NCBI RefSeq assembly: GCF_000685075.1
Contig: NZ_BAYD01000021.1
Coordinates: 1 to 64,000 of the forward strand
Length of the DNA: 64,000 nucleotides
Direction of reading: 5' to 3'
DNA from: Paraburkholderia oxyphila NBRC 105797
GTDB taxonomy: Bacteria > Pseudomonadota > Gammaproteobacteria > Burkholderiales > Burkholderiaceae
Of the stretch, positions 52,619-59,947 are shown one piece after another. Under the pieces are notes generated by a model. It saw only the letters and a program-made list of their open reading frames with translations. It did no database searches and was not told where the DNA came from. Positions within the stretch are counted from its first letter, which is position 1. Every line of letters begins with the position of its first letter. A program made the translations under genes and the position numbers.

Positions 52619-53634
52619 CCCCAATGGATCACCCTATCTATAAGCATCGTCCTGTTCAGACAATTAGCTCCCTCGCGCGAGCGCTACGCATATCCGAGTC
52701 TCTGCTGTTGGGAATTGCTGGGCGCGCAACCGACCTCTACATCGGCCCCAAACCGAAGCCGAAAAAGAACGGCGGAATTAGGTACGTGTTCGATACGAAG
52801 CCGCCGTTGAAGTCTTTACTTCGACGAATCAACGCCACGTTCTTCAAGCACACCCAGTTCCCGAAGTACCTGACGGGATCACTCTCAGGTCGCGATTTCG
52901 TCGCCAACGTCGAAATTCATAGGGACGCGCGCAATGCCGTTACAGAGGACATCGCTCAGTTCTTCGACTGCATATCCGCAGATTGCGTCTATCGAATCTG
53001 GAAAGACTTCTTCCACTTTGGCGACGAAGTTGCGGCGCTGCTGACCAAGCTGACGACAAAGGACGGGCGCGTATTTCAAGGGACGCCGACGAGCTCCTAC
53101 TTGGCTAACCTAGCCTTCTGGGACCGCGAGTTCGCCTTGGTCGAAAAGCTCAAGGCCCGGGGCATCCGATACAGTCGATATGTTGACGACATTACGATCT
53201 CGACCGTAAGCACCCTAGCAGAAGGGGACAAGCGATGGGCTATTAGCCAAATATACGCAATGATCGGTGCGGCAGGATTCAAGCCCCAGCGGTCGAAGCA
53301 CGGCTCATTCTCCGCTAATTCCCCAATACGGATCATGGGCCTCAATGCTAATCGCGCGCCGACGCTGCCGAAGCAAGAACGCTCCGCAATCCGCGCGCAG
53401 GTCTACCAACTTGAACAACGAGTCGCACAAGCCGATCAAAGTGTCGATCTTAGTGCCGCACTTAGCGCGGCAATAGGCAAAGTGGGGCGACTGAAACGCC
53501 TCCATCCCAGCGAGGGCGCCGCGCTACGCCTACGGTTGGACGCTATCCGCCGCACCTTGGACGCGCAGCCGGTAGTAACTCACGCCACGACACCAATCCA
53601 AGCCAGTAATGAAGTGGACACTGCCCCATTTTGA
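52615..53634 (+). CDS. Retron-type reverse transcriptase
   Basis: 339 residues, the size of retron RTs and far shorter than group II intron maturases. Motifs in order: fingers GGIRYVFDTKPPLKSLLRRI (about 53-72), NVEIH at 98-102 (a variant of the retron NAxxH box), catalytic motif A EDIAQFFDCIS with Asp112, QGTPTSSYLANL at 155-166, and YVDD at 189-192 in the active site. A thumb-side IMGLN at 240-244 stands where retrons usually have VTG. A basic Ala-rich tail ends the protein. Translationally coupled to the XRE gene. It should copy the msd part of the upstream RNA into msDNA. Confidence 0.92.
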   Translation: MTPMDHPIYKHRPVQTISSLARALRISESLLLGIAGRATDLYIGPKPKPKKNGGIRYVFDTKPPLKSLLRRINATFFKHTQFPKYLTGSLSGRDFVANVEIHRDARNAVTEDIAQFFDCISADCVYRIWKDFFHFGDEVAALLTKLTTKDGRVFQGTPTSSYLANLAFWDREFALVEKLKARGIRYSRYVDDITISTVSTLAEGDKRWAISQIYAMIGAAGFKPQRSKHGSFSANSPIRIMGLNANRAPTLPKQERSAIRAQVYQLEQRVAQADQSVDLSAALSAAIGKVGRLKRLHPSEGAALRLRLDAIRRTLDAQPVVTHATTPIQASNEVDTAPF

Positions 53635-53720
53635 CGTTCGATGCCGTATTTCCTGCACATACGGGATGCGACAATAATCAGTGAAGCTGCGGCCGGCCCT
53701 GATGGAATTTGGGAGAGAAA

Positions 53721-53906
53721 TCAAACCCAGTCACGCACAACCGGTGTACGTTCGACTTTACTCGCGTCCGGGTGAGTGTCGAGTTCTTCATCGGTGACGT
53801 AGTAACCACACTGAACATGTGCAAACGCCTGATTCGCGCGTGCAATTTGCCGCTCCAGTCGAGCGGCGTTTTGATCCGAGTCGGCATCAGATGCGTTGAT
53901 GTTCAT
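53721..53906 (-). CDS. Small antitoxin-like protein A (61 aa)
   Basis: 61 residues from ATG 53906 with AAGGATGAG upstream. It starts MNINASDADSDQ and shares with the neighbour at 53951 the pattern Q-I-x-R-A-x-Q-A, then GYYVTDEELD. It is acidic with one central helix. The GxYVTxxEL motif resembles the C-terminal part of RHH/RelB-like antitoxins (TG-x-H-[VL]-T-x-EEV). No toxin gene is adjacent. Tandem paralogue of the next gene, from a local duplication that also copied its start region. Confidence 0.6.
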   Translation of the reverse strand: MNINASDADSDQNAARLERQIARANQAFAHVQCGYYVTDEELDTHPDASKVERTPVVRDWV

Positions 53907-53925
53907 CGGTGACTCATCCTTGTAA
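53899..53925 (-). repeat. 26-base start-region repeat, copy 1
   Basis: Plus-strand TGTTCATCGGTGACTCATCC followed by TTGTAA. It covers the start codon and ribosome binding site of the 61-aa gene. Copies 2 and 3 lie at 54142 and 54615. Confidence 0.75.
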
Positions 53926-53950
53926 GGCGAATGCAGACGGTCAAAGGCGC

Positions 53951-54148
53951 TCAGAGCCATTCGTTACCGTCGTCATCCAGTGGACGACGCGGTGCGCGGA
54001 TCAACTCTTCGTCGTCGAGCTCGACATCGGTAACGTAATAGCCGGAGTCGATGCGTGAAGCGGCTTGGCGGGCGCGCTCGATTTGTTCGTTGAGCGAGAA
54101 CTGGTCAGCATCTCCATTGATGTCGGCATCGGCGCAGCTGATGTTCAT
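53951..54148 (-). CDS. Small antitoxin-like protein B (65 aa)
   Basis: 65 residues, paralogue of the 61-aa protein 45 bases downstream of it. It begins MNISCADADINGDADQFSL and continues EQIERARQAASRIDSGYYVTDVELDDEEL, with an acidic tail ending NEWL. The start has AAGGATGAGGGA upstream. The family is unknown to me; the GYYVTD-E-LD motif recalls antitoxin C-termini. Probably cotranscribed with the neighbouring small genes, leftward. Confidence 0.6.
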   Translation of the reverse strand: MNISCADADINGDADQFSLNEQIERARQAASRIDSGYYVTDVELDDEELIRAPRRPLDDDGNEWL

Positions 54149-54167
54149 CAGTCCCTCATCCTTGTAA
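54142..54167 (-). repeat. 26-base start-region repeat, copy 2
   Basis: Plus-strand TGTTCATCAGTCCCTCATCC followed by TTGTAA, covering the start of the 65-aa gene. It is nearly identical to copy 3 and differs from copy 1 at three bases. Confidence 0.8.
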
Positions 54168-54200
54168 CAGCAGTGGAGCCCGCATCGGCGTCACCTGCGG

Positions 54201-54425
54201 TTAATTGTGACATTCCGGCACCGTGCTTTCGTTCTCGGTACCCCACGTGTCTAGCCATCGCCATACCTCCTCACCAGTGAGGTGCAAGCCCGTCTTTTGG
54301 AACTCCAGCCAGGAATTCACGGCCTCTTGCTGGAATCGCGCGCGTGCCGCCACTCTCTGACCGAGCTCGACGTCAGACGCGTGGCTCACATCGTGAGCTC
54401 CAGATGACGGTAATCGCGATTTCAT
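54201..54425 (-). CDS. Orphan type II antitoxin-like protein (74 aa)
   Basis: 74 residues from ATG 54425. The C-terminal part reads ARFQQEAVNSWLEFQKTGLH, then LTGEEVWRWLDTWGTENES and a Cys-His end. This WLxxWGTE ending is common in antitoxins accompanying RelE/ParE-like toxins of Burkholderia and Xanthomonas. No RelE/ParE gene lies beside it, so it looks orphaned. Upstream are two CGTAACGTA direct repeats suited to autoregulation. Longer frames to 54584 are Arg-rich and unlikely. Confidence 0.7.
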   Translation of the reverse strand: MKSRLPSSGAHDVSHASDVELGQRVAARARFQQEAVNSWLEFQKTGLHLTGEEVWRWLDTWGTENESTVPECHN

Positions 54426-54432
54426 AGCATAA

Positions 54433-54460
54433 CGTAACGTATCAATCGTATCGTAACGTA
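54433..54460. promoter_or_regulatory. Two direct CGTAACGTA repeats, candidate antitoxin operator
   Basis: CGTAACGTA occurs at 54433-54441 and 54452-54460, 19 bases apart, only 8 bases upstream of the antitoxin-like start codon. Repeat spacing near two helical turns fits a cooperative DNA-binding antitoxin. Confidence 0.55.
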
Positions 54461-54614
54461 CCAAGCGACGGTCTAGACGCGCGTTGCTACGTTTGCGGCG
54501 GGAGCCGCCGCCGAGGGCCACGCCCTCGCCTCTACGATACTCGGTTTCGTTCGTCGGCCTCGCGCGGGAGCGCGAGGCAATCAAAGGAACGTTGGATGCG
54601 CGGACGCGAGCCGG

Positions 54615-54638
54615 TGTTCAAAGTCCCTCATCCTTGTA
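54615..54638 (-). repeat. 26-base start-region repeat, copy 3 (no gene attached)
   Basis: Plus-strand TGTTCAAAGTCCCTCATCC followed by TTGTA. It matches copy 2 but has lost the start codon bases and is followed by no paralogue, only a possible 29-codon frame from a TTG. It lies just past the lipoprotein stop codon. It may mark a deleted third member or a regulatory element. Confidence 0.65.
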
Positions 54639-54642
54639 TTCG

Positions 54643-55038
54643 CTAAAGCTTGGAGAGTTCGACCGGACCAAACATGAACACCATCAGATAACCAGTGGAG
54701 GTCTTGAATTTCCCCGCCGTAAAACCGGGCTGGACCTTTGCCACAAAGGCGACCCTCGTTTTCAGCCCGATGAATGGACCGTTCACCGAGCCGCCGACCA
54801 ATTTTTCAAACTCGTCCTTGGTCACCGGCTGCGCCAAGTCAGAGCCGGATCGCCAGCTTCCATTGCTGTAATCATCGAACACATAGCCGGCGGCCGTCTT
54901 TTCCACCTTGATCACCGGTTCGACTTTTCCGTTTTGCATCGCGCCGTACATCCCCTCCAGCGTATCCGGCGAATTCCTGTTGCAGCCGGAAAGTATCGCC
55001 ACAAGTAGTCCAAGCACAATACCCAAGAGCTTCTTCAA
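54643..55038 (-). CDS. Small lipoprotein next to VirB6, candidate entry-exclusion protein
   Basis: 131 residues from a TTG at 55038, preceded by GAGGA at a good distance; a GTG nine codons earlier is the alternative. The N-terminus KKLLGIVLGLLVAILSGCN is a clear lipoprotein signal with Cys at about residue 19. The mature part contains YDDYSNGSW-like and KVEKTAAGYVFDDY segments and is mostly beta. No family recognised. It lies 50 bases after virB6 in the same operon. In IncN plasmids a small lipoprotein (Eex) is encoded beside virB6 and blocks entry of related plasmids, so the same role is inferred here. Confidence 0.65.
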   Translation of the reverse strand: MKKLLGIVLGLLVAILSGCNRNSPDTLEGMYGAMQNGKVEPVIKVEKTAAGYVFDDYSNGSWRSGSDLAQPVTKDEFEKLVGGSVNGPFIGLKTRVAFVAKVQPGFTAGKFKTSTGYLMVFMFGPVELSKL

Positions 55039-55087
55039 TTTTTCGTCCTCTATATCGGTCAGCACATAAGGGAGTTTTAGCCAGCGC

Positions 55088-56107
55088 CTATAGCCCCTTG
55101 ACGCTGTTCATGCGGAATCGACTCGTCGCAGCGCGAGCGGCAGCCTGGCCGGCGCCAATAGCATGGCGCGCGCCAGCTTGCGCACCACCCAGTGCTTTAC
55201 CGCCCGCCCATTTCGAGCCTTGACCAGCCGCGCGCGCGATGATGCGCGACGCACCGCCAGTCGCTGAAGATACGACCCAGTTCCCGAAGCCGGTGCCGAT
55301 CGGCGCACCTCCGGCGAGGCTAGATGCCACGTGGGTAACACCCATGATGACGAGCACGTCGATGATCGCAATCAGCAGCAAACCCAACGCACTGCCGAGG
55401 CCGGAGGTCGGAGTCATCGAATCCATGTACTGCTGAAATGCGACGTACGTGAACGACAGCACTGTCACCGCAAATACGTTGACGAAAACGTAGTTGACGA
55501 TCAGACCTACCCACGCATCGAAGAACCGCTTCGTAACGTCGAAAATCAGGCAGCCGATGAAAATCGGACCAAAAGCCAACAGTACGGTCAACATGCCCTT
55601 TGAGAGCAGGATGAGGTAGGCGGCATAGACGGTCATGATGAGCCCAGCCCCGTAATACACTATCCCCGAAAAGAAGAATGAAAATCCGTTAGAGGTTAGC
55701 AAAGAACCCCGAGAGAACGCATCGCTCCCGAGCGACCATGCCTGACCCAGTTGTTGATCGAGGATCGATGGACCGGCAACGGTGTCAGCGGTCTGCCCAG
55801 TAACGATGCTCGTGAGATCTGTCGGCAAATTCAGCACGGGATCGAGCACGTACTGCCCGTACCCAGCGATGGAAAAGCCGATGCTCAGGATCAGCGTTAT
55901 CTTGATGATCCGGAATACCATGTCATTGCCCCAATCCTGCACTTTTCCGCGAATGCCCGCCCAAGAATAGAGAATGAAGTAGATCCCGAGGCACGTTGTT
56001 ACTACAGGCAGCATCGCAGTAATCGTCCGCTGGACTGCGGCGTTCAGGAACGCATCAATCGCAGCTTGGAAGTGCGTGAAGATGTTTGCGAAAATTGTCA
56101 TCGTCAT
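55088..56107 (-). CDS. VirB6/TrbL-type type IV secretion inner-membrane protein
   Basis: 339 residues with about six hydrophobic segments (IYFILYSWAGI, ITLILSIGFSIAGYG, FFFSGIVYYGAGLIMTVYAA, VLLAFGPIFIGCLIF, GLIVNYVFVNVFAVTVLSF, ALGLLLIAIIDVLVIMGV). It has the conserved central pattern of VirB6 (LLAFGPIFIG, FDAWVGLIVNYVF), a Gly/Ala-rich cytoplasmic tail and AAG repeats. VirB6 forms the membrane base of the conjugation channel. No other T4SS subunits are encoded in this window, so the protein would have to join a helper apparatus. ATG 56107 has AAGGAG upstream. Confidence 0.85.
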   Translation of the reverse strand: MTMTIFANIFTHFQAAIDAFLNAAVQRTITAMLPVVTTCLGIYFILYSWAGIRGKVQDWGNDMVFRIIKITLILSIGFSIAGYGQYVLDPVLNLPTDLTSIVTGQTADTVAGPSILDQQLGQAWSLGSDAFSRGSLLTSNGFSFFFSGIVYYGAGLIMTVYAAYLILLSKGMLTVLLAFGPIFIGCLIFDVTKRFFDAWVGLIVNYVFVNVFAVTVLSFTYVAFQQYMDSMTPTSGLGSALGLLLIAIIDVLVIMGVTHVASSLAGGAPIGTGFGNWVVSSATGGASRIIARAAGQGSKWAGGKALGGAQAGARHAIGAGQAAARAATSRFRMNSVKGL

Positions 56108-56122
56108 GGCGCTCTCTCCTTG

Positions 56123-56407
56123 CTATTGCCGGCGAGCCGGACTTTCGTTGACTAAAGTTTTGCCGGCACGCTGGGCCTTCAGAAAGCTGCCGTAGTCACG
56201 GCATACGCGTTCGATTGCCACATCGTCGTATGCATCAAGCGTACGTCGCTCAAAGACGAGTAGCTGCCGCTTGATATGTAAGCGCGCCAACATCTTCGCG
56301 TCAGGCCGAGGCTTTGCTTCCTCCGCCGCTATTTCGCTCACGATGAATCCGATCATCGAGTTGAGCACCTCCAATGCCGTTTCGAGGCGAGCCAAGCTAT
56401 CGGTCAT
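56123..56407 (-). CDS. Small helical protein, hypothetical (94 aa)
   Basis: 94 residues from ATG 56407, which overlaps the stop codon of the preceding small gene (TGATG), so the two are translationally coupled. Helical and charged: TALEVLNSMIGFIVSEIAAEE, KMLARLHIKRQLLVFERRTLD, VCRDYGSFLKAQRAGKTL. It ends 16 bases before virB6. No family recognised; a transfer-related chaperone or an element-maintenance protein is possible from context only. Confidence 0.6.
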   Translation of the reverse strand: MTDSLARLETALEVLNSMIGFIVSEIAAEEAKPRPDAKMLARLHIKRQLLVFERRTLDAYDDVAIERVCRDYGSFLKAQRAGKTLVNESPARRQ

Positions 56408-56613
56408 CACAGAACCTCCGTGACGGCGGGAAAGCCCTCGACCACCAGATGATCCAGTCGCTCGTAGAAAACGCCCAGCATTGCCGCGAGGTCCTCGTAC
56501 ATCGGATTCGGCCTCATCAGATCGATGCATTTGCCCATCCCATGGACGGCCTCCTGAAGCGACGTGTACCACGTGAGTAAATCGGGGGACGCGTTACTAT
56601 TGATGCCAGCCAT
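56407..56613 (-). CDS. Small helical protein, hypothetical (68 aa)
   Basis: 68 residues with a strong AAGGAGGTG ribosome binding site. It reads LLTWYTSLQEAVHGMGKCID, LMRPNPMYEDLAAMLGVFYE, RLDHLVVEGFPAVTEVL. It is the first gene of the leftward run that goes on to the 94-aa gene, virB6 and the lipoprotein. Unknown function. Confidence 0.6.
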   Translation of the reverse strand: MAGINSNASPDLLTWYTSLQEAVHGMGKCIDLMRPNPMYEDLAAMLGVFYERLDHLVVEGFPAVTEVL

Positions 56614-56763
56614 GATTCACCTCCTTGCAGGTGGGTCGTGGTTAGGGATGAAGGAGCGTCTCACCGCTCGTTCGTCCCGCTACGAAGAACGCATCGTTGT
56701 GCTTCGAACGACGCGCGAAACAACAGAACCTTGGGCGCAGCAAGACAAGCAAGGGCGACGAGC

Positions 56764-57951
56764 TCAACGCTCATGGTCATCTTTCCTTTGCGCACTATCG
56801 CGCGTTGGAATCACGCTCGGCCTCGACTTCTGCACACGAGTTCCTGCCGCACTTGCGACCTTCGGCCTCTCGTCACTGCGACGATCATGCCCTTCCCTCG
56901 TCTTCCTCATCCGGCTAGCGGTGTCCTGCCGCTCTGTCATCGGCGCCGGCACGCTGCTCACGAAACGTCTAATGTCGTTGCTCAAAAGCGCGTCACCCGG
57001 CTTACCAGAGGCTCGAAGCGCGTCAGCGAGTTCCCGCCACGTATTGGTCACTTCTTCATGCCTGCGCGCAGCTGCCGCCTCCCATACGCCATCTGCGCTC
57101 TTTCCAGTCAGTACGGCATTGGCGGCAGCTCGAAGCTTGGCGAGCTCCACATTCGACCGACAGGGATTGTCCTGGCGGTTCTTGGACATGTGGTACATGT
57201 TCTGTCGTTTTCCTTTCCGGACAACGCCGCGGATCGATCTCGGCGTAGCTACGGCCTCAATTCCGTGTTCACGTAGTTTCTGAGCGAACAGTTGCCGAAA
57301 CTCCCAAAGCTGAGGCGGACCGTGAAGCAGTCGTTGCCCATCCACCGAGCCTGCTTTCACGCATACATGAGCGTGCGGATGCGGTGGTGCTTGTGGATCT
57401 GGATCAGTATCGGGCGTGTGGAGTGCGAAAACGTACTCGTGCCCAGCGAACGCTTCTCGCGAAAACTCCCTGACCGCCGACGTGAACCGCTCGACGTTCG
57501 TATCGGCAGGCATCGACAGCACCAAATTGACTGTGAGCTTTCCATTCGAGCGTCGCTTGCCGCGCCATTCAGACCAGTGCTGCTGCAACTCGCGCACATC
57601 ATCGAGACACGTGAGTTGTTGGCCGCTATCCGTCTCGGCTGTGAGCCGGCCATTTCGAGTGATATACGTCAAATGAGCCCATACGCGACCGGTCGTTTTC
57701 GCGACACTGCTAACCTTCACAACCGCCTCCGGCGCTCGATGCACAACACGCGCTATCGCCGCTCGCGCCGTATCCGTGCTGGCAACAGCGCGCCGGCTAC
57801 TGCGCATATGCAGGTCAGGAAGCGAAGGCCGCACCTGCGCGGTCGATTGCCGTCCGGCGCGAACCGATGTTAGTCGTCGGAGTTCTTCCGAATCCGATGA
57901 ATCCAGTACCCCTAAAGTATCGAAGAGTTTTTCGACCTTGCGGTTGCTCAT
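56764..57951 (-). CDS. MobP-type relaxase (VirD2/MobA-like)
   Basis: 395 residues from ATG 57951 (AAGGAG upstream). The relaxase core has a candidate catalytic tyrosine at about 96 (AHLTYITRNGRL), and the metal-binding triad His191, His193, His195 in PPHPHAHVCVKAG, preceded by an acidic HTPDTDPD. The C-terminal third is basic and presumably unstructured. It would nick oriT and pilot the single strand into a helper T4SS. It is coupled to the upstream mobC by an ATGA overlap. I did not locate the nic site. Confidence 0.85.
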   Translation of the reverse strand: MSNRKVEKLFDTLGVLDSSDSEELRRLTSVRAGRQSTAQVRPSLPDLHMRSSRRAVASTDTARAAIARVVHRAPEAVVKVSSVAKTTGRVWAHLTYITRNGRLTAETDSGQQLTCLDDVRELQQHWSEWRGKRRSNGKLTVNLVLSMPADTNVERFTSAVREFSREAFAGHEYVFALHTPDTDPDPQAPPHPHAHVCVKAGSVDGQRLLHGPPQLWEFRQLFAQKLREHGIEAVATPRSIRGVVRKGKRQNMYHMSKNRQDNPCRSNVELAKLRAAANAVLTGKSADGVWEAAAARRHEEVTNTWRELADALRASGKPGDALLSNDIRRFVSSVPAPMTERQDTASRMRKTREGHDRRSDERPKVASAAGTRVQKSRPSVIPTRDSAQRKDDHER

Positions 57952-58484
57952 GGCTTCGCACTCCTTCGGCTGATGCTCGCCTCCGTCAGTTCCGCGACGA
58001 GAGCGCAATGCCGCTTGATTTCTGCACTGAGCGTTTCGACACGCTCGACCGTCACGCTTCGACTCGCATTCGGGTCCATGTTCAGAGTACGGGCGATCTG
58101 ATTTAGGTTCCTCCCAATCGCCGCAAGTTGCCTGCTCGACTCGGCCAAGGCGTCAACCTCGGTACGGTTGAACTGTGGCTGCCGGAGCAATGTCGCCCGT
58201 ATGAGCTTAACGATCCATTCCGTCCTTCGAAGGCCCTCCCCCGTAGCCGCTGCCGTGAGTAGCTGATGCTCTTCGGAGGTCAGCAAGACGTTCACCTGCG
58301 TCCCTGCGCTCCGCGACTTCCGCGTAGGCGGCAAAGCGGGTTTCTCTTCGGTATGCAACACCTTGTCCAGCATCAACCGTAGGAGTTGCGCTTCGCTCCG
58401 ACAACCGTGGCGCTGTGCCGCCGCAGCAAACTTCAGCTTGGTTTCTCGTGACACACGCGCCCGGATCGTCTCGTACTCGTTCAT
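57948..58484 (-). CDS. MobC-like relaxosome accessory protein
   Basis: 178 residues from ATG 58484. The N-terminal part resembles a ribbon-helix-helix DNA-binding unit (TIRARVSRETKLKFAAAAQR, CRSEAQLLRLML). The C-terminal part has the MobC hallmark LAAIGRNLNQIARTLNMD. MobC proteins help open oriT DNA for the relaxase. It overlaps both neighbours by four bases (ATGA), giving strict translational coupling. Confidence 0.85.
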   Translation of the reverse strand: MNEYETIRARVSRETKLKFAAAAQRHGCRSEAQLLRLMLDKVLHTEEKPALPPTRKSRSAGTQVNVLLTSEEHQLLTAAATGEGLRRTEWIVKLIRATLLRQPQFNRTEVDALAESSRQLAAIGRNLNQIARTLNMDPNASRSVTVERVETLSAEIKRHCALVAELTEASISRRSAKP

Positions 58485-58729
58485 GCCACGGCTCCGCCGC
58501 GTGCCCACTTTCTAGAAGAAAGTGTTTCCTGCCTTAGATCACAGAACACGTCGCGACTTTCGTTGACGAAAATTTTCGTCGATCTGTATTGCGCAATACA
58601 CACTCGCATTGGGCATTGGGGCGCATCGTCGCGCTCCCGCGCGACCATGTCGTAGTTGCTTGCGAAGGCGAGGGGTTCCCCCTCGATGGCGGCTCCCGCC
58701 GCTAGTCCGCATATTCGGCTGTAGCTCAT
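58481..58729 (-). CDS. Hypothetical protein in the mobilization operon (82 aa)
   Basis: 82 residues from ATG 58729, overlapping the previous gene and mobC by ATGA on both sides, which is the main evidence that it is real. The sequence contains three Cys (RICGLAAG, QCPMRVCIAQY, VFCDLRQ) and an IFVNESRD segment. The cysteines might bind a metal, but no known finger spacing is evident. Unknown function. Confidence 0.6.
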   Translation of the reverse strand: MSYSRICGLAAGAAIEGEPLAFASNYDMVARERDDAPQCPMRVCIAQYRSTKIFVNESRDVFCDLRQETLSSRKWARGGAVA

Positions 58730-59004
58730 TGCATACCTCGAATGCCTTCGCCACATCCCACTAAAAAGCCCAAAACCGCGTCATAAACATAGGTGAGCGC
58801 CAGTGCTCCGGTCCCAACTGTCGCCATCAGCAACTGATTCCGGACCGGTACGGGATACGGGATAACAAGCGTCGCGGCGAGAACGAAAAGCGATGCACCG
58901 GACAGCAGCAATAGCGGCCACCTCACGACAGGGCGAACCCAACTTAGCCCGAGAGAAGCGCACATGACCAGAATTGCAACGGCTGTCAAAATTGTTCTAC
59001 GCAT
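58726..59004 (-). CDS. Small membrane protein (92 aa)
   Basis: 92 residues from ATG 59004 with GAGGAGG upstream. Three hydrophobic helices: TILTAVAILVMCASLGLSWV, WPLLLLSGASLFVLAATLVI, LLMATVGTGALALTYVYDAV. It overlaps the winged-helix gene upstream by eight bases and the next gene by four. Unknown; small membrane proteins in such elements sometimes assist mating contact or exclusion. Confidence 0.6.
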   Translation of the reverse strand: MRRTILTAVAILVMCASLGLSWVRPVVRWPLLLLSGASLFVLAATLVIPYPVPVRNQLLMATVGTGALALTYVYDAVLGFLVGCGEGIRGMQ

Positions 59005-59947
59005 GCCTGCCTCCTCGCTTCTGTTGGGCGATCCGCTTGATCACATCTAGCGCAGGTCGAGCAACCTGTGGATCACTGCGGGAAACCTCCATCCGTCGCA
59101 GCGACTCAAGGCATTGCTGCTCCTGTAGCTCGCGACGCTCTTTGACGCGCACCGCCCCAAGCGGCATAAAGCATCCTTCGTCGAACTTCTTCAGGACAGC
59201 ACAAAACCATCTGAGGGGCGTCGTCCGAATGACCCTGTTCTCAATTACATCCGCCAACTCGTCCAGTAGTTCCTGCGCTCGATGGCCTTCCACATCTGTC
59301 CGCCGGCCCAAGAGGTCCTCGATGGCCGCTCTTTCAGCCGGCGATAACTGTCGAGGAAAAATCAAATCGCTCGTGCTGCGTATGCGCTCGGTGTTTTCTA
59401 GCTCACCTCGCATTTCATCCCCACAACAACCAACATCTTTCGCCGTAGTGGTTGTAGTAGTGGTGTTAACTGACTTTGGTATCTCTTTGCTTGGTAAACC
59501 TTTATGGCTGTTTCCGCCGGCGCCGGTCGTGCCGTGCACGGGGTCGCCGGAGTTGGCGCGACCGGAGCCGGAAAATCCGGCTATGGCGTTCGTCGCAGGC
59601 GGAGTTAGTGGCTCCGGGTTGAACTCAATGTTCCACACCCACTTTCCTCCTGCCCCCTGCCGCTTTTCGCGGATCAGATAGCCGGCAGCTTCGAGCTCGC
59701 TAGCTATTCGCTGCCAACGGTCCTTGCGAACCTGCAACCGAATTTGAAGCGCTTGCACACTAACCTGCCATCCCGCGGGCTTCACAGCGAGCCACGCGGC
59801 AACAGCGCGACTGTCGAGCGCCAAATGCTCGTCTTCTAGCAATGCTTCAGGAACTGATCCCCATCGTGTTCGATGCGTTACGCGAACAACTCCCCCCGCG
59901 TGATGGGGAAATGCCGATCGATCTCGAACCGTTGCGGATGCCGTCAC
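58997..59947 (-). CDS. Winged-helix protein, possible replication initiator
   Basis: 316 residues from a GTG at 59947, which overlaps the AlpA-like stop (GTGA). Residues about 40-110 resemble a winged helix (LDSRAVAAWLAVKPAGWQVS, VQALQIRLQVRKDRWQRIAS, ELEAAGYLIREKRQ), as in phage and plasmid replication proteins. A low-complexity Gly/Thr linker with seven consecutive Thr follows (about 125-170), then a second helical domain (PRQLSPAERAAIEDLLGRR). No primase or helicase motif. A role in replication of the excised element is inferred. Confidence 0.65.
   Translation of the reverse strand: MTASATVRDRSAFPHHAGGVVRVTHRTRWGSVPEALLEDEHLALDSRAVAAWLAVKPAGWQVSVQALQIRLQVRKDRWQRIASELEAAGYLIREKRQGAGGKWVWNIEFNPEPLTPPATNAIAGFSGSGRANSGDPVHGTTGAGGNSHKGLPSKEIPKSVNTTTTTTTAKDVGCCGDEMRGELENTERIRSTSDLIFPRQLSPAERAAIEDLLGRRTDVEGHRAQELLDELADVIENRVIRTTPLRWFCAVLKKFDEGCFMPLGAVRVKERRELQEQQCLESLRRMEVSRSDPQVARPALDVIKRIAQQKRGGRHA

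Noticed and set aside
52615..53634. Reverse transcriptase as part of a diversity-generating retroelement or group II intron
   Set aside because: No maturase or endonuclease domain follows, and I saw no template/variable repeat or accessory protein. Size, XRE partner and upstream structured RNA favour a retron.
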